A stretch of DNA of 44,232 nt. It comes from Lindgomyces ingoldianus (lineage: Eukaryota; Ascomycota; Dothideomycetes; Pleosporales; Lindgomycetaceae). Made by a program: the position numbers and the translations under genes. Shown here piece by piece: positions 21,401-31,983 of the stretch; within the stretch, counting starts at the first letter, position 1, and each line of letters starts with the position of its first letter. The DNA lies in contig NW_022985180.1 in assembly GCF_010093535.1 (NCBI RefSeq), positions 863,648 to 907,879 on the forward strand, written 5' to 3'. The notes under the pieces are model-generated. The model saw only the letters and a list, made by a program, of their open reading frames with translations. It did no database searches and was not told the origin of the DNA.

Positions 21401-24060
21401 ACCCTTAGCTAAAGACTTATAAGCTGCGCTCTCTTACAGCAGCCTAGAAAAAAGCACTATAAGAATATGTAAATTATATGCTAGCAAAAGGTTATATCTG
21501 CAAAAGCAAGAGCTCTATAGCATTAGTAGTAGTCTTTACAAGAAAGAAGAACAGAAAGGTTAAAGTCTACTAAAACTACTAAACCCTTAACAAAAGCACT
21601 ATAAAAGATTAGTTTTTTTTTTCTTATTATCTAAGTAAAATATTATAAACTAGTTAAAAGAAACTAAGCACTTTACTAAATTTAACATCTAGAATAGATT
21701 TAACAAGATAAGAATAAAAAAAGGACATAAATAAATAATAGCTTTTAAAACTTTATAAGCTCTTTATAAGCTTTTAGTTATGCTATTTAGACTTACTAAT
21801 GCCCTAGTAATATTCTAAAGAGTAATTAACATAGCGCTTAACTTATACCTAGACATCTTTGTTTTAGTATATTTAAATAACATCCTTATATACACTAAAA
21901 AAAGCAAACTAGACTATGTAGCAAAAGTATAACTAGTACTAGATAAACTCTAAAAGTACAGACTTTATCTATAGCTAAATAAATATAAATTTAATATATA
22001 AAAAACTAACTACCTTAAGTTTATTATTAATAAAAAAGAAATAAAAATAGATCTTACTAAAGTAAATAAAGTACTTAAATAGCTAACACTAAAAACTATT
22101 ATAAAAATTAAGGGATTTCTAGGCCTTACTAGCTACATATAAAGGATAATTAAAAACTACTTAAAAATTATGTTACCTCTTACTAATGCCACTTCTAAGG
22201 AAAGGGCTACATAAAAATTTATATAGACAATAGAAATAAAGAATGCTTTTTAAGAACTAAAATAAATTATAATAAGCTACCCTATCTTTAAAATGTATAA
22301 CCCTACACTAGAAATAAAAGTGCACACTAATGCTTTTTTAAGAGTAGAAGGGGCAGCACTCTCCTAAAAATAAAAAAATAGTTAATAGCACTTAGTAGCT
22401 TACTACTTAGCAAAATTTACACTATTAGAATAAAAATACACTATTCTAGATAATGAGCTAAAAGCTATAGTTAATGTATATAGAAATTAAAAAGTTAAGC
22501 TTTAAAGTCTTAGCTAATAATTTATAATCTTTACTAACTATGTAAACCTTGTTACCTTTTTTACTATAAAAAAGCTCTTACCTATGCATGTATAATAGGC
22601 TATAGAATTAGCATAGTTTAACTTTATTATTAAGCATGTAGTAGAAAGCAGTAACTAATAAGTAGACGCTCTAAGCTAACACACTAACTACTTTAAAAAG
22701 AATAAAAAAAACTTAGAAGAATTTATAATCTTTAAAAAAACTCTAAAAGGCCTAGTCTATAAAAAACTAAACTAAGAAAAACTACTATGTTCCCTTATAA
22801 TAGTTAAACAAAGATAGAAAAACCTAATAAAAGAATATTATAAAGCTTCTATGTTTAGGCACCTAGGAATTAGATTATTACAGAAAAAGATTAAAAACAC
22901 TATACTTTAAAAAGTGCCCTAACTAAAGCACCTATGCACTAAAGTTTTATAAGAGTGTAATATCTGCAACTAAAACAACCTATAACAGCACAAGCTATAT
23001 AGGCCACTCTAACTAATTACAGCCCTAAGCTAACTATAGACTATAATTACTATAGACTTTATTACTAGCCTACTACTATTATAAGAACCTAGCATAGAAA
23101 GACTTTATAATATAATTAGATAAGTTATTAACAAAACTACTAAGTTTATTTACTTATAGCTATTTAAAAAAAACATTATAGCTAAAAAACTTATGTTTAA
23201 ACTAGAAAAAAATGTCTTAGCTACTTATAGCCACTCTAAGATTATTATTTCTAACTATAATAAACTATTTATAAGCAAGTTTTAGACAGCTGCAGTTAAA
23301 CACCTAAGAATTAGTTACAAGCTCTTTTTAGCATATTACCTGTAAATAAACAGACAAACAGAAAGAGTAAACATAAAAGTAGAAAAGTACCTATATAAAT
23401 ATGTGTTATATAAACAAAATAATTAGGCTAAATAGCTACTAATAGCATAGTTAGCTATTAACACTATAGAATTAGCTATAACTAAAAAAACTCTATATAA
23501 AGCTAATTTTAGATACTCTCTATGCTACAAGCTTTAAAGTTTACAACTAATAAACTTTTTAAAAGCTATAAACTAAATAGCTAGACTTCTAAAACTATAC
23601 TAAAAACTTACTAGATAAGCGCAGTTAGCTTAGAAAGCTATAGAAATAGCAGTAAACTAAAAAAAGCAACTAGCACTAGAAATACACCTAAATAATTATG
23701 TGTATTTAGACATAAAGAATCTTAGAACACTAAAACCTTCTAAGAAACTAGCTAAAAAACATATAAAACTTTATAAAGTTATATAAACACACCTTAGCAT
23801 CTGCAAACTTAAATTACTAAAAAAAATATAAATATATTCTTAGTTCTATGTCTTTAAGCTTAAACTTATGCCTAAAACTATTTTATTAGCAACTACTAGA
23901 TAAAAAGAAAAAGAAAAGGAATATAAAGTAGAAAAAATTTTAGACTATTAAAAAAAATAAGTACTTAGTTAAATAGAAAGAATAGCTTACTAGTAAAAAT
24001 ACTTAGAAACTTATTAAGAGCCTGTTAAACACTTCTTAGGCCTTCTACTAGTACTTAGAC
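18450..24060 (+). pseudogene. Gypsy A gag-pol relic with chromodomain
   Basis: The order on the plus strand is as follows. A gag region has a zinc-knuckle remnant near 19433-19480, where an extra A in an A-run shifts the frame. A protease motif at 20821-20829 reads Asn-Ser-Arg in place of Asp-Ser-Gly. Reverse transcriptase spans about 21360-22090, with Tyr-Leu-Asn-Asn at 21870-21881 in place of YLDD. RNase H lies around 22310-22480. Integrase includes a Thr-Ile-Asp-Phe-Ile-Thr-Ser-Leu core near 23055. A chromodomain start, Glu-Tyr-Lys-Val-Glu, lies near 23919. Known role: reverse transcription and chromatin-targeted integration. All catalytic changes fit G-to-A RIP. Confidence 0.88.
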
Positions 24061-24548
24061 TCTCTTCTAAACAAAACTACCTAAAAAAAGTTCTCTAGAC
24101 TAGAAAGCACTACTATTATTTAAAACTACAGCAGCATTAGCTAGCTATAATGTAGAAAGTCTGCAACCCTTTAACATAGGTTAAAGAGAAGAAAGACCTA
24201 CAGCTTTTGCTTTAAGCGCTTTAAGCTTATCTAAAAATAAAAGGTCTTCTTTTAAATACTTTACTCTTTAATCCTCTAATACTTTTAACTATTTATAAGC
24301 TTTTTTTAGTAAGAAATAATTAACTAAAAGTGTTTTAATAACTTTTTCTTTTTATGCATCTTATCTTTTTAGACTGCCTCTAACTTAGCTAACAGCTTTT
24401 TACGTTCCTACTCTAGACAATTCTAGGCTGCGTTAGACATAAAAGCATTATAGTAACTACTTTTTTGCAAACACTCTACGCACTTGTTTAATAATAAGGA
24501 TATTACATAAAAAGAACTACTTAAGCAGCAAGCACTACAGAGACACAT
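24014..24548 (-). pseudogene. Antisense frame of Gypsy A, decayed
   Basis: Read on the minus strand from ATG 24548, this matches the antisense frame of A-prime. It has CSACC at residues 4-8, KCVEC around residue 23, a Met-Ser-Asn-Ala-Ala segment and Asn-Cys-Leu-Glu, followed by a lysine-rich stretch. It is 44 bp shorter than the A-prime copy, so the second half is out of frame. Its 3' end meets the end of the chromodomain frame tail to tail. Stops are TAA and TAG. A biological function is not known. Confidence 0.65.
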
Positions 24549-24756
24549 CTTTATATAATAAAAAGAGTTAAGACAGGTAATAGTGCAAAGGTAATAAGTA
24601 ACAGCAGAAGAATAAAAAGCCTAATAAGGCATAGTTAAAGAAGTTAAACATTAAGCTAGGCTTTAAAAAAGGGCACACACTAGCTAAAAAAAAAATCTAA
24701 CGCTTATAATAAAAAGAACTTAATAGTAAGGACACTAACTAGAAGAAAAGCCTGCG

Positions 24757-25351
24757 TGTTACAGCTAATAAATAGACTATAATAACCTAATTAGCTGTCC
24801 CTTACAGCCCTAGCAACATTAAATAGAAAATGCTTAACCCTATGTTAAATAAATTACGTAACAGAACAGATAAGAAATAGCTCTAGCTTTTAGACAAAAG
24901 CCTAGTAGAGTGCACTATCTAATAAGCTAGCAGGCCTTGCAGGCTTGCAGGTTGTGCAGGCTATGTAGAAACAAGCATGCAAGCATGCAGAGCATGTAAA
25001 CCCTGTGTATATAGTCTTAATTATAACTATAGTTAGAAGGTTATAATTACTATTTAGTCTTTACCTACTTAATAGACTAAAAGGCATTAAAACCTTTATA
25101 AAGAAAACATTACTGCCTTATATATCTTACACTATATATACCTCCTTTTTTATCCTTATAGATTAGGTTTGCTAGCTCCCTATATAGCTGCTAGGCTAAA
25201 CTACAACCTGCCTTCTTTATTCCGCCTTGCCCTCACTCTGCTTGACGGACTGTACACCCGATCCAGCTAAGTTCTACCCCTACCCCGCTAACGTCACCAT
25301 AGGCCGTCGTACTCCCGAAAATACCATTTCGCCGGAGTAAGGATTGTAACA
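24757..25351 (+). repeat. Gypsy A 3' LTR
   Basis: 595 bp. The first part is heavily RIP-mutated compared with the 5' copy (for example GGATGGAAAAC becomes AAATAGAAAAT), while bases 25200-25351 retain CpG-rich sequence such as GTCGTACTCCCGAAAATACC. A short purine run (AGAAGAAAAG, 24741-24750) precedes it. Confidence 0.93.
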
Positions 25352-25356
25352 AGTAG

Positions 25357-25599
25357 AAGTAAGCTTTTTATATAGTAGTAGTTTTATTAATTTTTATAAA
25401 TCTATTTATTAAAAATAATATTCTTTATATAGCTACATATATAGTAAATAGTTTATTAATAAACTAATTATTGTTAGTTAACCTAGGTTTAATTAAATAA
25501 ACATACACTTAAAAAGTGTACTAAAAGGTAAGTAAGTAAAGATCTTTGTATTATTAACTACTACTCTTTTTTTTATATAAAGAAAGAGGGCTTTTAAGT
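25357..25599. other. AT-rich stretch with no recognised feature
   Basis: Degraded sequence to the right of the Gypsy A target duplication. It contains an ACTTAAAAAGT-type short palindrome near 25507. The minus-strand 65-codon open frame at 25493-25690 spans this stretch and the tRNA-like block and is not supported as a gene. Confidence 0.5.
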
Positions 25600-25604
25600 A
25601 CACA

Positions 25605-25665
25605 TAGCCTCTAACGCACAGGCTAGATGTAAGGACGGAGCTCTGTACCACTACGCCAATACAAC
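25605..25665 (-). other. tRNA-like or SINE-like block, doubtful
   Basis: On the minus strand the sequence TGGCGTAGTGG fits a Pol III A box, and about 45 bases downstream GTTAGAGGC fits a B box with one mismatch. A TATA run lies about 60 bases upstream. The putative anticodon stem does not pair, and no acceptor stem closes the structure, so it is not a functional tRNA gene. A decayed tRNA-derived SINE is possible. Confidence 0.2.
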
Positions 25666-25689
25666 CAAAAAGGTGCGAATAATCAACCA

Positions 25690-25755
25690 ACAGTTAATTA
25701 TTGCGTACAGAATAGTATATATACCCGTCGCACGTAAGCACCATCTCGGCCTTAC
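25690..25755 (-). promoter_or_regulatory. Promoter-like module R3, single-unit copy
   Basis: On the minus strand, a 22-bp interrupted palindrome (GTAAGGCC...GCTTAC, 25734-25755) is followed by GTGCGAC, a TATATATA run (25716-25723) and CTATTCTG. The same order with three palindromes occurs at 44124-44232. Little RIP is visible. It resembles a core promoter with an upstream binding site, but the transcribed unit is unknown. Confidence 0.4.
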
Positions 25756-25774
25756 ACTAGATAGCTAACGTTTT

Positions 25775-25833
25775 AGGCAACCTAATTTAGCTGTACGCGT
25801 GTACAGACGCAGCTGTACTTATGTATAGACATA
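25775..25833. repeat. Repeat R1, copy 2
   Basis: The less mutated copy of the 16765-16823 segment. It includes GTACGCGTGTAC, with dyad symmetry, followed by AGCTGTAC. It lies 20 bp from module R3, so R1 and R3 may be parts of one unrecognised element. Confidence 0.55.
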
Positions 25834-26306
25834 AAGCTTTTAAGTTTAGAATTTTTTATTTTTTATAACGTACCTAACAGGTTGGCCAGCCACACAGATT
25901 AGCCGGCCACTTTTGCTAAGCCCCTACTAAAACCACTCTATTCTAGCGCAAAACAGCCTACTTTAGCTCTATATAAAGTAATACAACATAAGATATTATT
26001 TAGAGTCTACTTCTACTACTTACTTACATATACGCAAGTTATGCCTAGTTTAATTACACTACTTATATTACTTTTAACTTAGCTTACTTTTTTTAGCACA
26101 TACTTATGTCTTTAGCTTTTTCTTATTACTACACGCTCTAAACTTCTTTAGAGTAGTTAGATAAGCTTTATTTTTAACTATTAAAGTTTTTTTTACTTAA
26201 ATCTACTTTCTTTTATGCAATTTATGTTGTGTAGTAGCCTTATTTACTACTTAAAGCTTTATAATCTTCTTTTATGCTAACACTAGCTTATATATAATAA
26301 TTACTA

Positions 26307-27421
26307 ACGTACCTAACAGGTTGGCCGGCCACACAGGTTGGCCAGCCACTTTTGCTAAGCCCCTACTAAACTCTACCTATCTACATAATGCCTTAACAAC
26401 AACACTAGATTAAATCTTCTAAAGAACATTAGATACAGCTTGCTCTTTAAGCTCTTAAATAAAACTTAAAACTCTCTTTATAACACGCTGTAGCTATTTA
26501 TAATGTCTCTTACATAACACTAAGTAATTAACGCGCTAGACAGCCTTTATAAGCAGAATGCTAGCCTAAATTAAGGAATCTAACTAAGCTTAAAAAGAAG
26601 GTAGTTATTAAGTATATACTTAAGCTTATTACACGCAGATTTCCCTCTAGGCTTATAACTATAGCTAATATAGCTAATTCCTTGCCTATAGAGCGTAATC
26701 TAGGCTAGGTTAGCTTAAACTAGCCTAGTATGTAGGTTAAGCACTGCCCTAAGTTTATAATAAAGTTTAATTATAAGTATAATTATAAAAAAGCGCTTTA
26801 TAAAGATTTAAAGGTTATCTAAGGCTAGTTTTGCCTAGTAGCTAATATAAAAGCTAAGTATAGTATTTAAGATAAAGACAAGTATAACTTTAATAAGTTA
26901 AGCTTTATAATAAGCTAAATATTAACTAGAGCAGTTATTATAGCTTTAAAGAGATAAAAACAGCTAAAGGTAATATAGTAAGGTAATAAAAAGTAGATAA
27001 TAGTTATCTAGAGCATTAACATAACAAAGCAGGCTATAAAATTATAGAGCTTTAAGTAGCAAATAAGGCTGCTATATAACATAGATTACATAAAAGAAAG
27101 TAGATTTAGGCAAAAAAGACTTTAATAGTTAAGAATAAAGCTTATCTAACTACTTTAAAGGAGTTTAGAGCGCGTAGTAATAGAAAGAAGCTAAAGACGC
27201 AGGTGCGCGCTAAAAAAAGTAAGCTAAGTTAAAGGTAATGCAGGTAGTGCAATTAGACTAGGCATAACTTGCGTATGTGTAAGTAAGTAGTAGAAGTAGA
27301 CTTTAAATAATATCTTATATTATATTACTTTATATAGAGCTAAAGTAGGCTGTTTTGCGAGAGAATAGGGTGGTTTTAGTAGGGGCTTGGCAAAAGTGGC
27401 TAGCTAACCTGTTAGGTACGT
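26307..27421 (+). mobile_element. Short Fot1/pogo-like element (family 1), 1115 bp, nested
   Basis: It has TA duplications at 26305-26306 and 27422-27423. The left inverted repeat has two 17-bp modules and the right has one. The empty site, AATTACTACTC in this orientation, is seen uninterrupted in the paralogue near 43185-43200. The interior is the same 731-bp deletion derivative as 12629-13726. Confidence 0.93.
26398..27240 (+). pseudogene. Internally deleted Fot1-like transposase (nested copy)
   Basis: It starts at ATG 26398 with the same Met-Pro-stop-Gln-Gln-His sequence as the copy at 12693. It retains the N-terminal DNA-binding part and the C-terminal basic segment (near 27040-27230) and lacks the same 731-bp central part. 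It is non-functional, with multiple TAA and TAG stops. Confidence 0.72.
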
Positions 27422-28849
27422 TACTCTTTTTAAGACTTTTTTAAAGGCCTTTACTATAAATGTTAGTAAGCTATTTATATGCCTTTAAATTCTTACCTTT
27501 ATAAGCATTAATTATAACTTAAATTTAAGAGTATTACTTAGAGTTTACAACTACTAGGGCTTATTATTAATAAGTAGTAGTAGTAATAGAGTACATAACT
27601 AGATATTAAGGGCTATTTTAACTTATTCTAGGTTAAATAAGACTAAACTAGCGCTTTAAAACCCTTCTTAGATATTACTAAAAGTAATTACTATATTATA
27701 AGTGTGTATAAAGCATAGTAAAAACTTAAGTTTTATAATATAAGTAATCTAGTTATACATAAGATTTTTAGCTTAGCGCTTATACATTTTTTTTAAAAAG
27801 GCAAAATAACCTATATTAAGAGGCTATAAAAGGTGTAATAAGTGTAAAAGTATATAAATAGTAATAATCTTATTCTTTTTATAGTACTACTAAAAATTAA
27901 GTAAGTTATAGCTTTTATAGCTATTAATACTAAAAAGCTAATAAGCGTTTATAACTTTTCTTTTTATATGCTTATTAAAGTGCTTTAACTACTGCAGCCT
28001 AAGCTTATTTATTATCTAGCTGTTTTTAAAGACTATAATAACCTAGTTTTAAAGTAGATTCTTTTTTTTATACTAGGCAAAGAGGTAATAGCAGCTTTTA
28101 AAGATAATAAAAGGTAAAATAGCTTACTTTATTATATTAATGCTCTAGATAACTATTATGTACTTTTTATTACTTTACTATATTACCTTTAGCTGTTTTT
28201 ATCTTTTTAAAGCTATAATAACTGCTCTAGTTAATATCTAGCTTATTATAAAGCTTAACTTATTAAAGTTATATGTGTTTTTATTCTAGATACTATACTT
28301 AGCTTTTATGTTAGCTACTAGGTAAAACTAGCCTTAGATAACTTTTAGATCTTTATAAAGTACTCTTTTATAATTATACTTATAATTAAACTTTATTATA
28401 AACTTAGGGCAGTGCTTAACTTACATACTAGGCTAGTTTAAGCTAACCTAGCCTAAATTACGCTCTGCGCGCAAGGAATTAGCTATATTAGCTATAGCTA
28501 TAAGCTTAGAAAGAAATCTGTGTGTAATAAGCTTAAATATATACTTAATAACTACTTTTTTTAAGCTTAGTTAGATTTCTTAAATTAAGCTAGCATTCTG
28601 CTTATAAAGACTGTCTAGCGCGTTAATTACTTAGTGTTATGTAAAAGACATTATAAATAGATGTAGCATGTTATAAAAAAAGTTTTAAGTTTTATTTAAA
28701 AGCTTAAAAAGTAAGCTGTATTTAATGTTTTTTAGAAGATTTAATCTAGTGTTGTTGTTAAAGCATTACGTAGATAGGTAGAGTTTAGTAGGGGCTTAGC
28801 AAAAGTAGCCAGCTAACCTGTGTAGCCGGCCAACCTGTTAGGTACGTTA

Positions 28850-30054
28850 ATTAAAATTATTTTTTAGAAAAGTTATAAAAAGTGTGCTAAAGTAAAAACT
28901 TAAAAACTACTAATAATTTATTAAAATTAAAAGTAACTACTAATATTTAACTAATTACTTTTTAATTCTAGAATTAAAATATACTTTAGCTAAAGTAAGC
29001 TTTTTAAAGTTAATCAATAATCTATATTAATAGCAAAACTTACTTCTATAGCATCTAAAGCTATACTCTTACTTTATTTAAAGTTAACCTTTAGTAGTAT
29101 ATTTATTAATAATTAAATTACTTAATTATAAGCATAGCTTAAGCAGCTGATTTAGCTAAAAACTACTAGTTAACTTTTACTAACTACTAAATTACTTTTA
29201 ATAACACTCTATACTGCTTTTACTACTTTAAGTGTAAGAGGCTTTTTAGGCACTTTTTAGACCTAGTAAATCTACTTTACTAAACACACACCTAAAATCA
29301 AGATTCTTATAAATAGTAAAAAAACTTATATTTAACTAATAGTAAGCTTTTATTATAAATAGACTTAATATTAATTTAGATTACTATTAGAGTAAGCGCG
29401 CACACATAGCATTAATATAGAGACACACAGCTAGTATTGCGAAGGATTATCTAGAGCTAGGATACCTAGCTAAATTAGACTAGATTTAGTTTACAAGTGT
29501 AAAAGATATAATAAAGCTTTTATAAGCTTATTTTATTACTAGTTAAAAAAAGATTAAGATATAATAAGTGTTTTAGACTTTTAAAATAAATAAAAAGAAA
29601 GTATTTTCTACATTTAAAGCGCACTTTATTAGTGTAGCTATTAAGAAAAGAGTATTTTAGTTAGATTAGTTGTTCTACTTATAAAAGAAGCTTTCTTCTA
29701 GCCTATAAGTACTAAACTATAGTTTTAAACATACCTAGGTAAACTTTTTTAAAGCTATAGTAGCCTACCTTATAGCGTATAATCTAAAAAGAAAGACTTA
29801 TAAAAATACTTTATAACTTTATTTAAGTTATCTCTAATTAATAAATTACACTTCCTACTCTAATAATTAATAATTGCATGTGTAGTGTTTAGTTTAAAAG
29901 ACACTGCTAGTAGTGTAAAAGAATACTTAAAGTAAGAACACCTAGCTAAATTAGACTTAGTTTAGTTTAAAAATAAAAAAAGTAATAGTAATATTTTCTA
30001 CCTTAATTACTAATAAAAACTATTAGTTTATAAAAAGAGAAGTAGTGTAATAAT
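28850..30054. other. Degraded AT-rich DNA with a dispersed internal duplicate
   Basis: No domain was recognised on either strand. A segment CACCTAGCTAAATTAGACT and neighbours at about 29940 recurs near 29465 with small changes, so part of this stretch is an old duplication. The block 29390-29460 is less AT-rich (GCGCGCACACATAGC). It may be a further, very old transposon. Confidence 0.4.
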
Positions 30055-30208
30055 TTTTATAAACTGTTTTATTTTAAGTTACTTAAAACTTATTTAAAGA
30101 GTTTTTATATTAGCTCTAACTTTAACTTAATTCTTATAAATTATTTTATTTTAGGTTGCCTAAAACCTTTCTAAAGAGTTTTTATATTAGCTCTAACTCT
30201 AACTTAAC
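30055..30208 (+). repeat. Tandem duplication, two 77-bp units
   Basis: Units 30055-30131 and 30132-30208 share TTTATTTTA..GTT..CTAAAAC and an identical GAGTTTTTATATTAGCTCTA. The second copy retains more C and G, so the first has been more strongly mutated, or mutated earlier. Confidence 0.75.
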
Positions 30209-30325
30209 CTAGCCTTAACTCTACTCTACTCTTTGCTTACCTCTATTCCTCTATGTATTTAGTTGCACCTCTCTTCTGTAGCTAGCTTAGTAGTTTTCTA
30301 ATATCCTTTGTACAAGGTCTATAGG

Positions 30326-30621
30326 TGTTAATGGAGTTCCCAGGTCATTAAGTCCCCACGCACTCCTATATGCCTCTGAGTGGATTCCTACCGCATTTGG
30401 ACCTATTGTCTTGCCTGTGCCGTTACAACTGTGAAGCAGGAAGCATAAAGCGCAGAAGGGGGTACAGGATAGTATTAATAGGCAAATCCTTAAGGAGACT
30501 TAGAGGTTCGTGAGAGGATATATATATATGTGCTAGGGCACGTGACAGGACGTTATGTGCCTAAGGCTAGGCTAAGGGCTCTCTAAGGAGAATCTAAGGC
30601 ATGTCTAAGTTAACTGTAACA
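30326..30621 (+). repeat. Possible solo LTR, little mutated
   Basis: A balanced-composition island of about 296 bp opens with TGTTAATGGAGTTCCC and closes with AACTGTAACA, and contains a TATATATATA run near 30520. The flanks atagg and tagcc do not form a clear duplication, and no second copy exists in the window. The LTR reading rests only on the TG...CA ends and the promoter-like run. Confidence 0.3.
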
Positions 30622-30849
30622 TAGCCTCTCTTCTTCTGTAGGCTGTTCTTAATCCTGTAATTAAATAGGTAGGATATTATAGTAACTTAGACTAGCCCTA
30701 GGCTGGCCTGCAGTAGAGACTATACAGGTTACACCTAAGTAGTACTTATTACTAGTAACTAAACTTTAGAAAACTTTAGTAAAAAAAACTATATTTAAAA
30801 AGGTATAACTAAGTAATTTAAAACATTATTACTAGCACTATAGCTACTA
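30622..30849. other. Mixed-composition stretch, nothing recognised
   Basis: Moderately mutated sequence with CTAGGCTGGCCTGCAG near 30700. No reading frame or repeat was assigned. The TA at 30848-30849 is the target duplication of the next element. Confidence 0.4.
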
Positions 30850-31981
30850 ACGTACCTAACGGGTTGGCCGGCTACACGGGTTGGCCGGCCACTTTTGCCA
30901 AGCCCCCACTAAAACCACCCTATTCTCTCGCAAAACAGCCCACTTTAGCCCTGTATAGAGTAATACAACATAAGGTATTATTTAGAGTCTACTTCTGCTA
31001 CTTACTTACATGTACGCAAGTTATGCCTAGTCTAATTGCACTGCCTGCATTACCTTTAACTTAGCTTACCTTCTTTAGCGCGCACCTGCGTCTTTAGCTT
31101 CTTCCTATCACTACGCGCTTTAAACTCCTTTAGAGTAGTTAGACAAGCCTTATTTTTAACTATTAAGGTCTTTTTTGCCTAAATCTGCTTTCTTTTATGT
31201 AATCTACATTATGTAGCAGCCTTATTTACTGCTTAAAGCTCTATAATATTATAGCCTACCTTATTATGTTAATGCCCTAGATAACTGTTATTTACTTTTT
31301 ATTACTTTACTATATTACCTTTAGCTGTTCTTATCTCTTTAAAGCTATAATAACTGCTCTAGTTAATATCTAGCTTATTATAAAGCCTAACTTATTAAAG
31401 TTATACTTATTTTTATCCTAGATACTGTACTTAGCTTTTATGTTAGCTACTAGGTAAAACTAGCTGTAGATAACTTTTAGATCCTTATAAAGCGCTCTCT
31501 TATAATTATACTTATAATTAAACTTTATTATAAACTTAAGGTAGTGCTTAACCCACATACTAGTCTAGTTTAAGCTAACCTAGCCTAGATTACACTCTAC
31601 AGGTAAGGAATTAGCTATATTAGCTAAAGCTATAAGCCTAGGGGGAAATCTGTGTGTTATAAGCTTAAGTATATACTTAATAACTACTTTTTTTTTAAGC
31701 TTAGTTAGATTTCTTAATTTAGGCTAGCATTCTGCTTATAAAGGCTGTCTAGCGCGTTAATTGCTTAGTGTTATATAAGAGACATTATAAATAGCTGCAG
31801 TGTGTTGTAAGAAAGGTTTTAAGTCTTATTTAAAAGCCTAAAGAGCAAGCTGTATCTAATGTTCTTTAGAAGATTTAATCTAGTGTTGTTGTTAAGGCAT
31901 TATGTAGATAGGTAGAGTTTAGTAGAGGCTTAGCAAAAGTGGCCGGCCAACCCGTGTGGCCGGCCAACCTGTTAGGTACGT
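30850..31981 (-). mobile_element. Short Fot1/pogo-like element (family 1), 1132 bp
   Basis: It has inverted repeats with two 17-bp modules at each end and TA duplications at 30848-30849 and 31982-31983. It carries the same 731-bp internal deletion as the copies at 12629 and 26307. The left 250 bp are nearly free of RIP, while the interior is mutated. The 66-codon plus-strand open frame at 30864-31064 is antisense noise across the C-terminal end. Confidence 0.93.
31030..31900 (-). pseudogene. Internally deleted Fot1-like transposase
   Basis: Minus-strand frame starting at ATG 31900 (Met-Pro). The N-terminal helix-turn-helix part and C-terminal basic segment are joined across the common deletion near 31245-31255. 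It is less mutated at its C-terminal end than the other two short copies. It is non-functional. Confidence 0.72.
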
Positions 31982-31983
31982 TA

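Larger units (their letters stand above)
17808..25351 (+). mobile_element. Complete chromodomain Ty3/Gypsy element (Gypsy A), RIP-degraded
   Basis: 7544 bp with two 595-bp LTRs (TGTTAC to TAACA) and a perfect 5-bp target duplication agtag at 17803-17807 and 25352-25356. Plus-strand translation gives gag, protease, reverse transcriptase, RNase H, integrase and a C-terminal chromodomain, in that order. An antisense frame lies between the chromodomain and the 3' LTR. RIP has closed every frame, but the first 140 bp of the 5' LTR and the last 150 bp of the 3' LTR remain almost unmutated. Confidence 0.95.
26050..28766 (-). pseudogene. Fot1/pogo-like transposase, full-length copy, split by an insertion
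   Basis: Minus-strand frame starting at ATG 28766, with the same Met-Pro and Ser-Lys-Glu-His N-terminus as the short copies. It includes the middle region missing from them (about 28110 back through 27424 and then 26306 to about 26275), which should hold most of the DDE catalytic core. The C-terminal basic tail ends near 26050. A nested element interrupts the frame between 26306 and 27422. Many TAA and TAG stops are present. I could not place the three catalytic acidic residues with confidence because of the mutation load. Confidence 0.7.
25868..28847 (-). mobile_element. Full-length Fot1/pogo-like element (family 1), interrupted
   Basis: It has inverted repeats ACGTACCTAAC...GTTAGGTACGT and TA duplications at 25866-25867 and 28848-28849. 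Without the nested 1115-bp element and its TA, the length is 1863 bp. Each end has two tandem copies of a 17-bp module. The transposase is on the minus strand. This is the only family-1 copy in the window with both ends and the complete interior; the interior is also preserved in the fragment 34904-35153 plus 42890-43274. Confidence 0.9.

Noticed and set aside
25493..25690. 65-codon minus-strand frame and a tRNA gene
   Set aside because: The frame has no recognisable domain. As a tRNA, the anticodon stem does not pair and no acceptor stem closes.
25868..27421. Two side-by-side independent Fot1-like elements
   Set aside because: The left part has no right end before 26307 and resumes at 27424 in register with the paralogue at 42895-43274, so it is one element nested in another.
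30864..31064. 66-codon plus-strand frame
   Set aside because: Antisense to the transposase C-terminus and inverted repeat in a lightly mutated copy; stops appear in the other copies.
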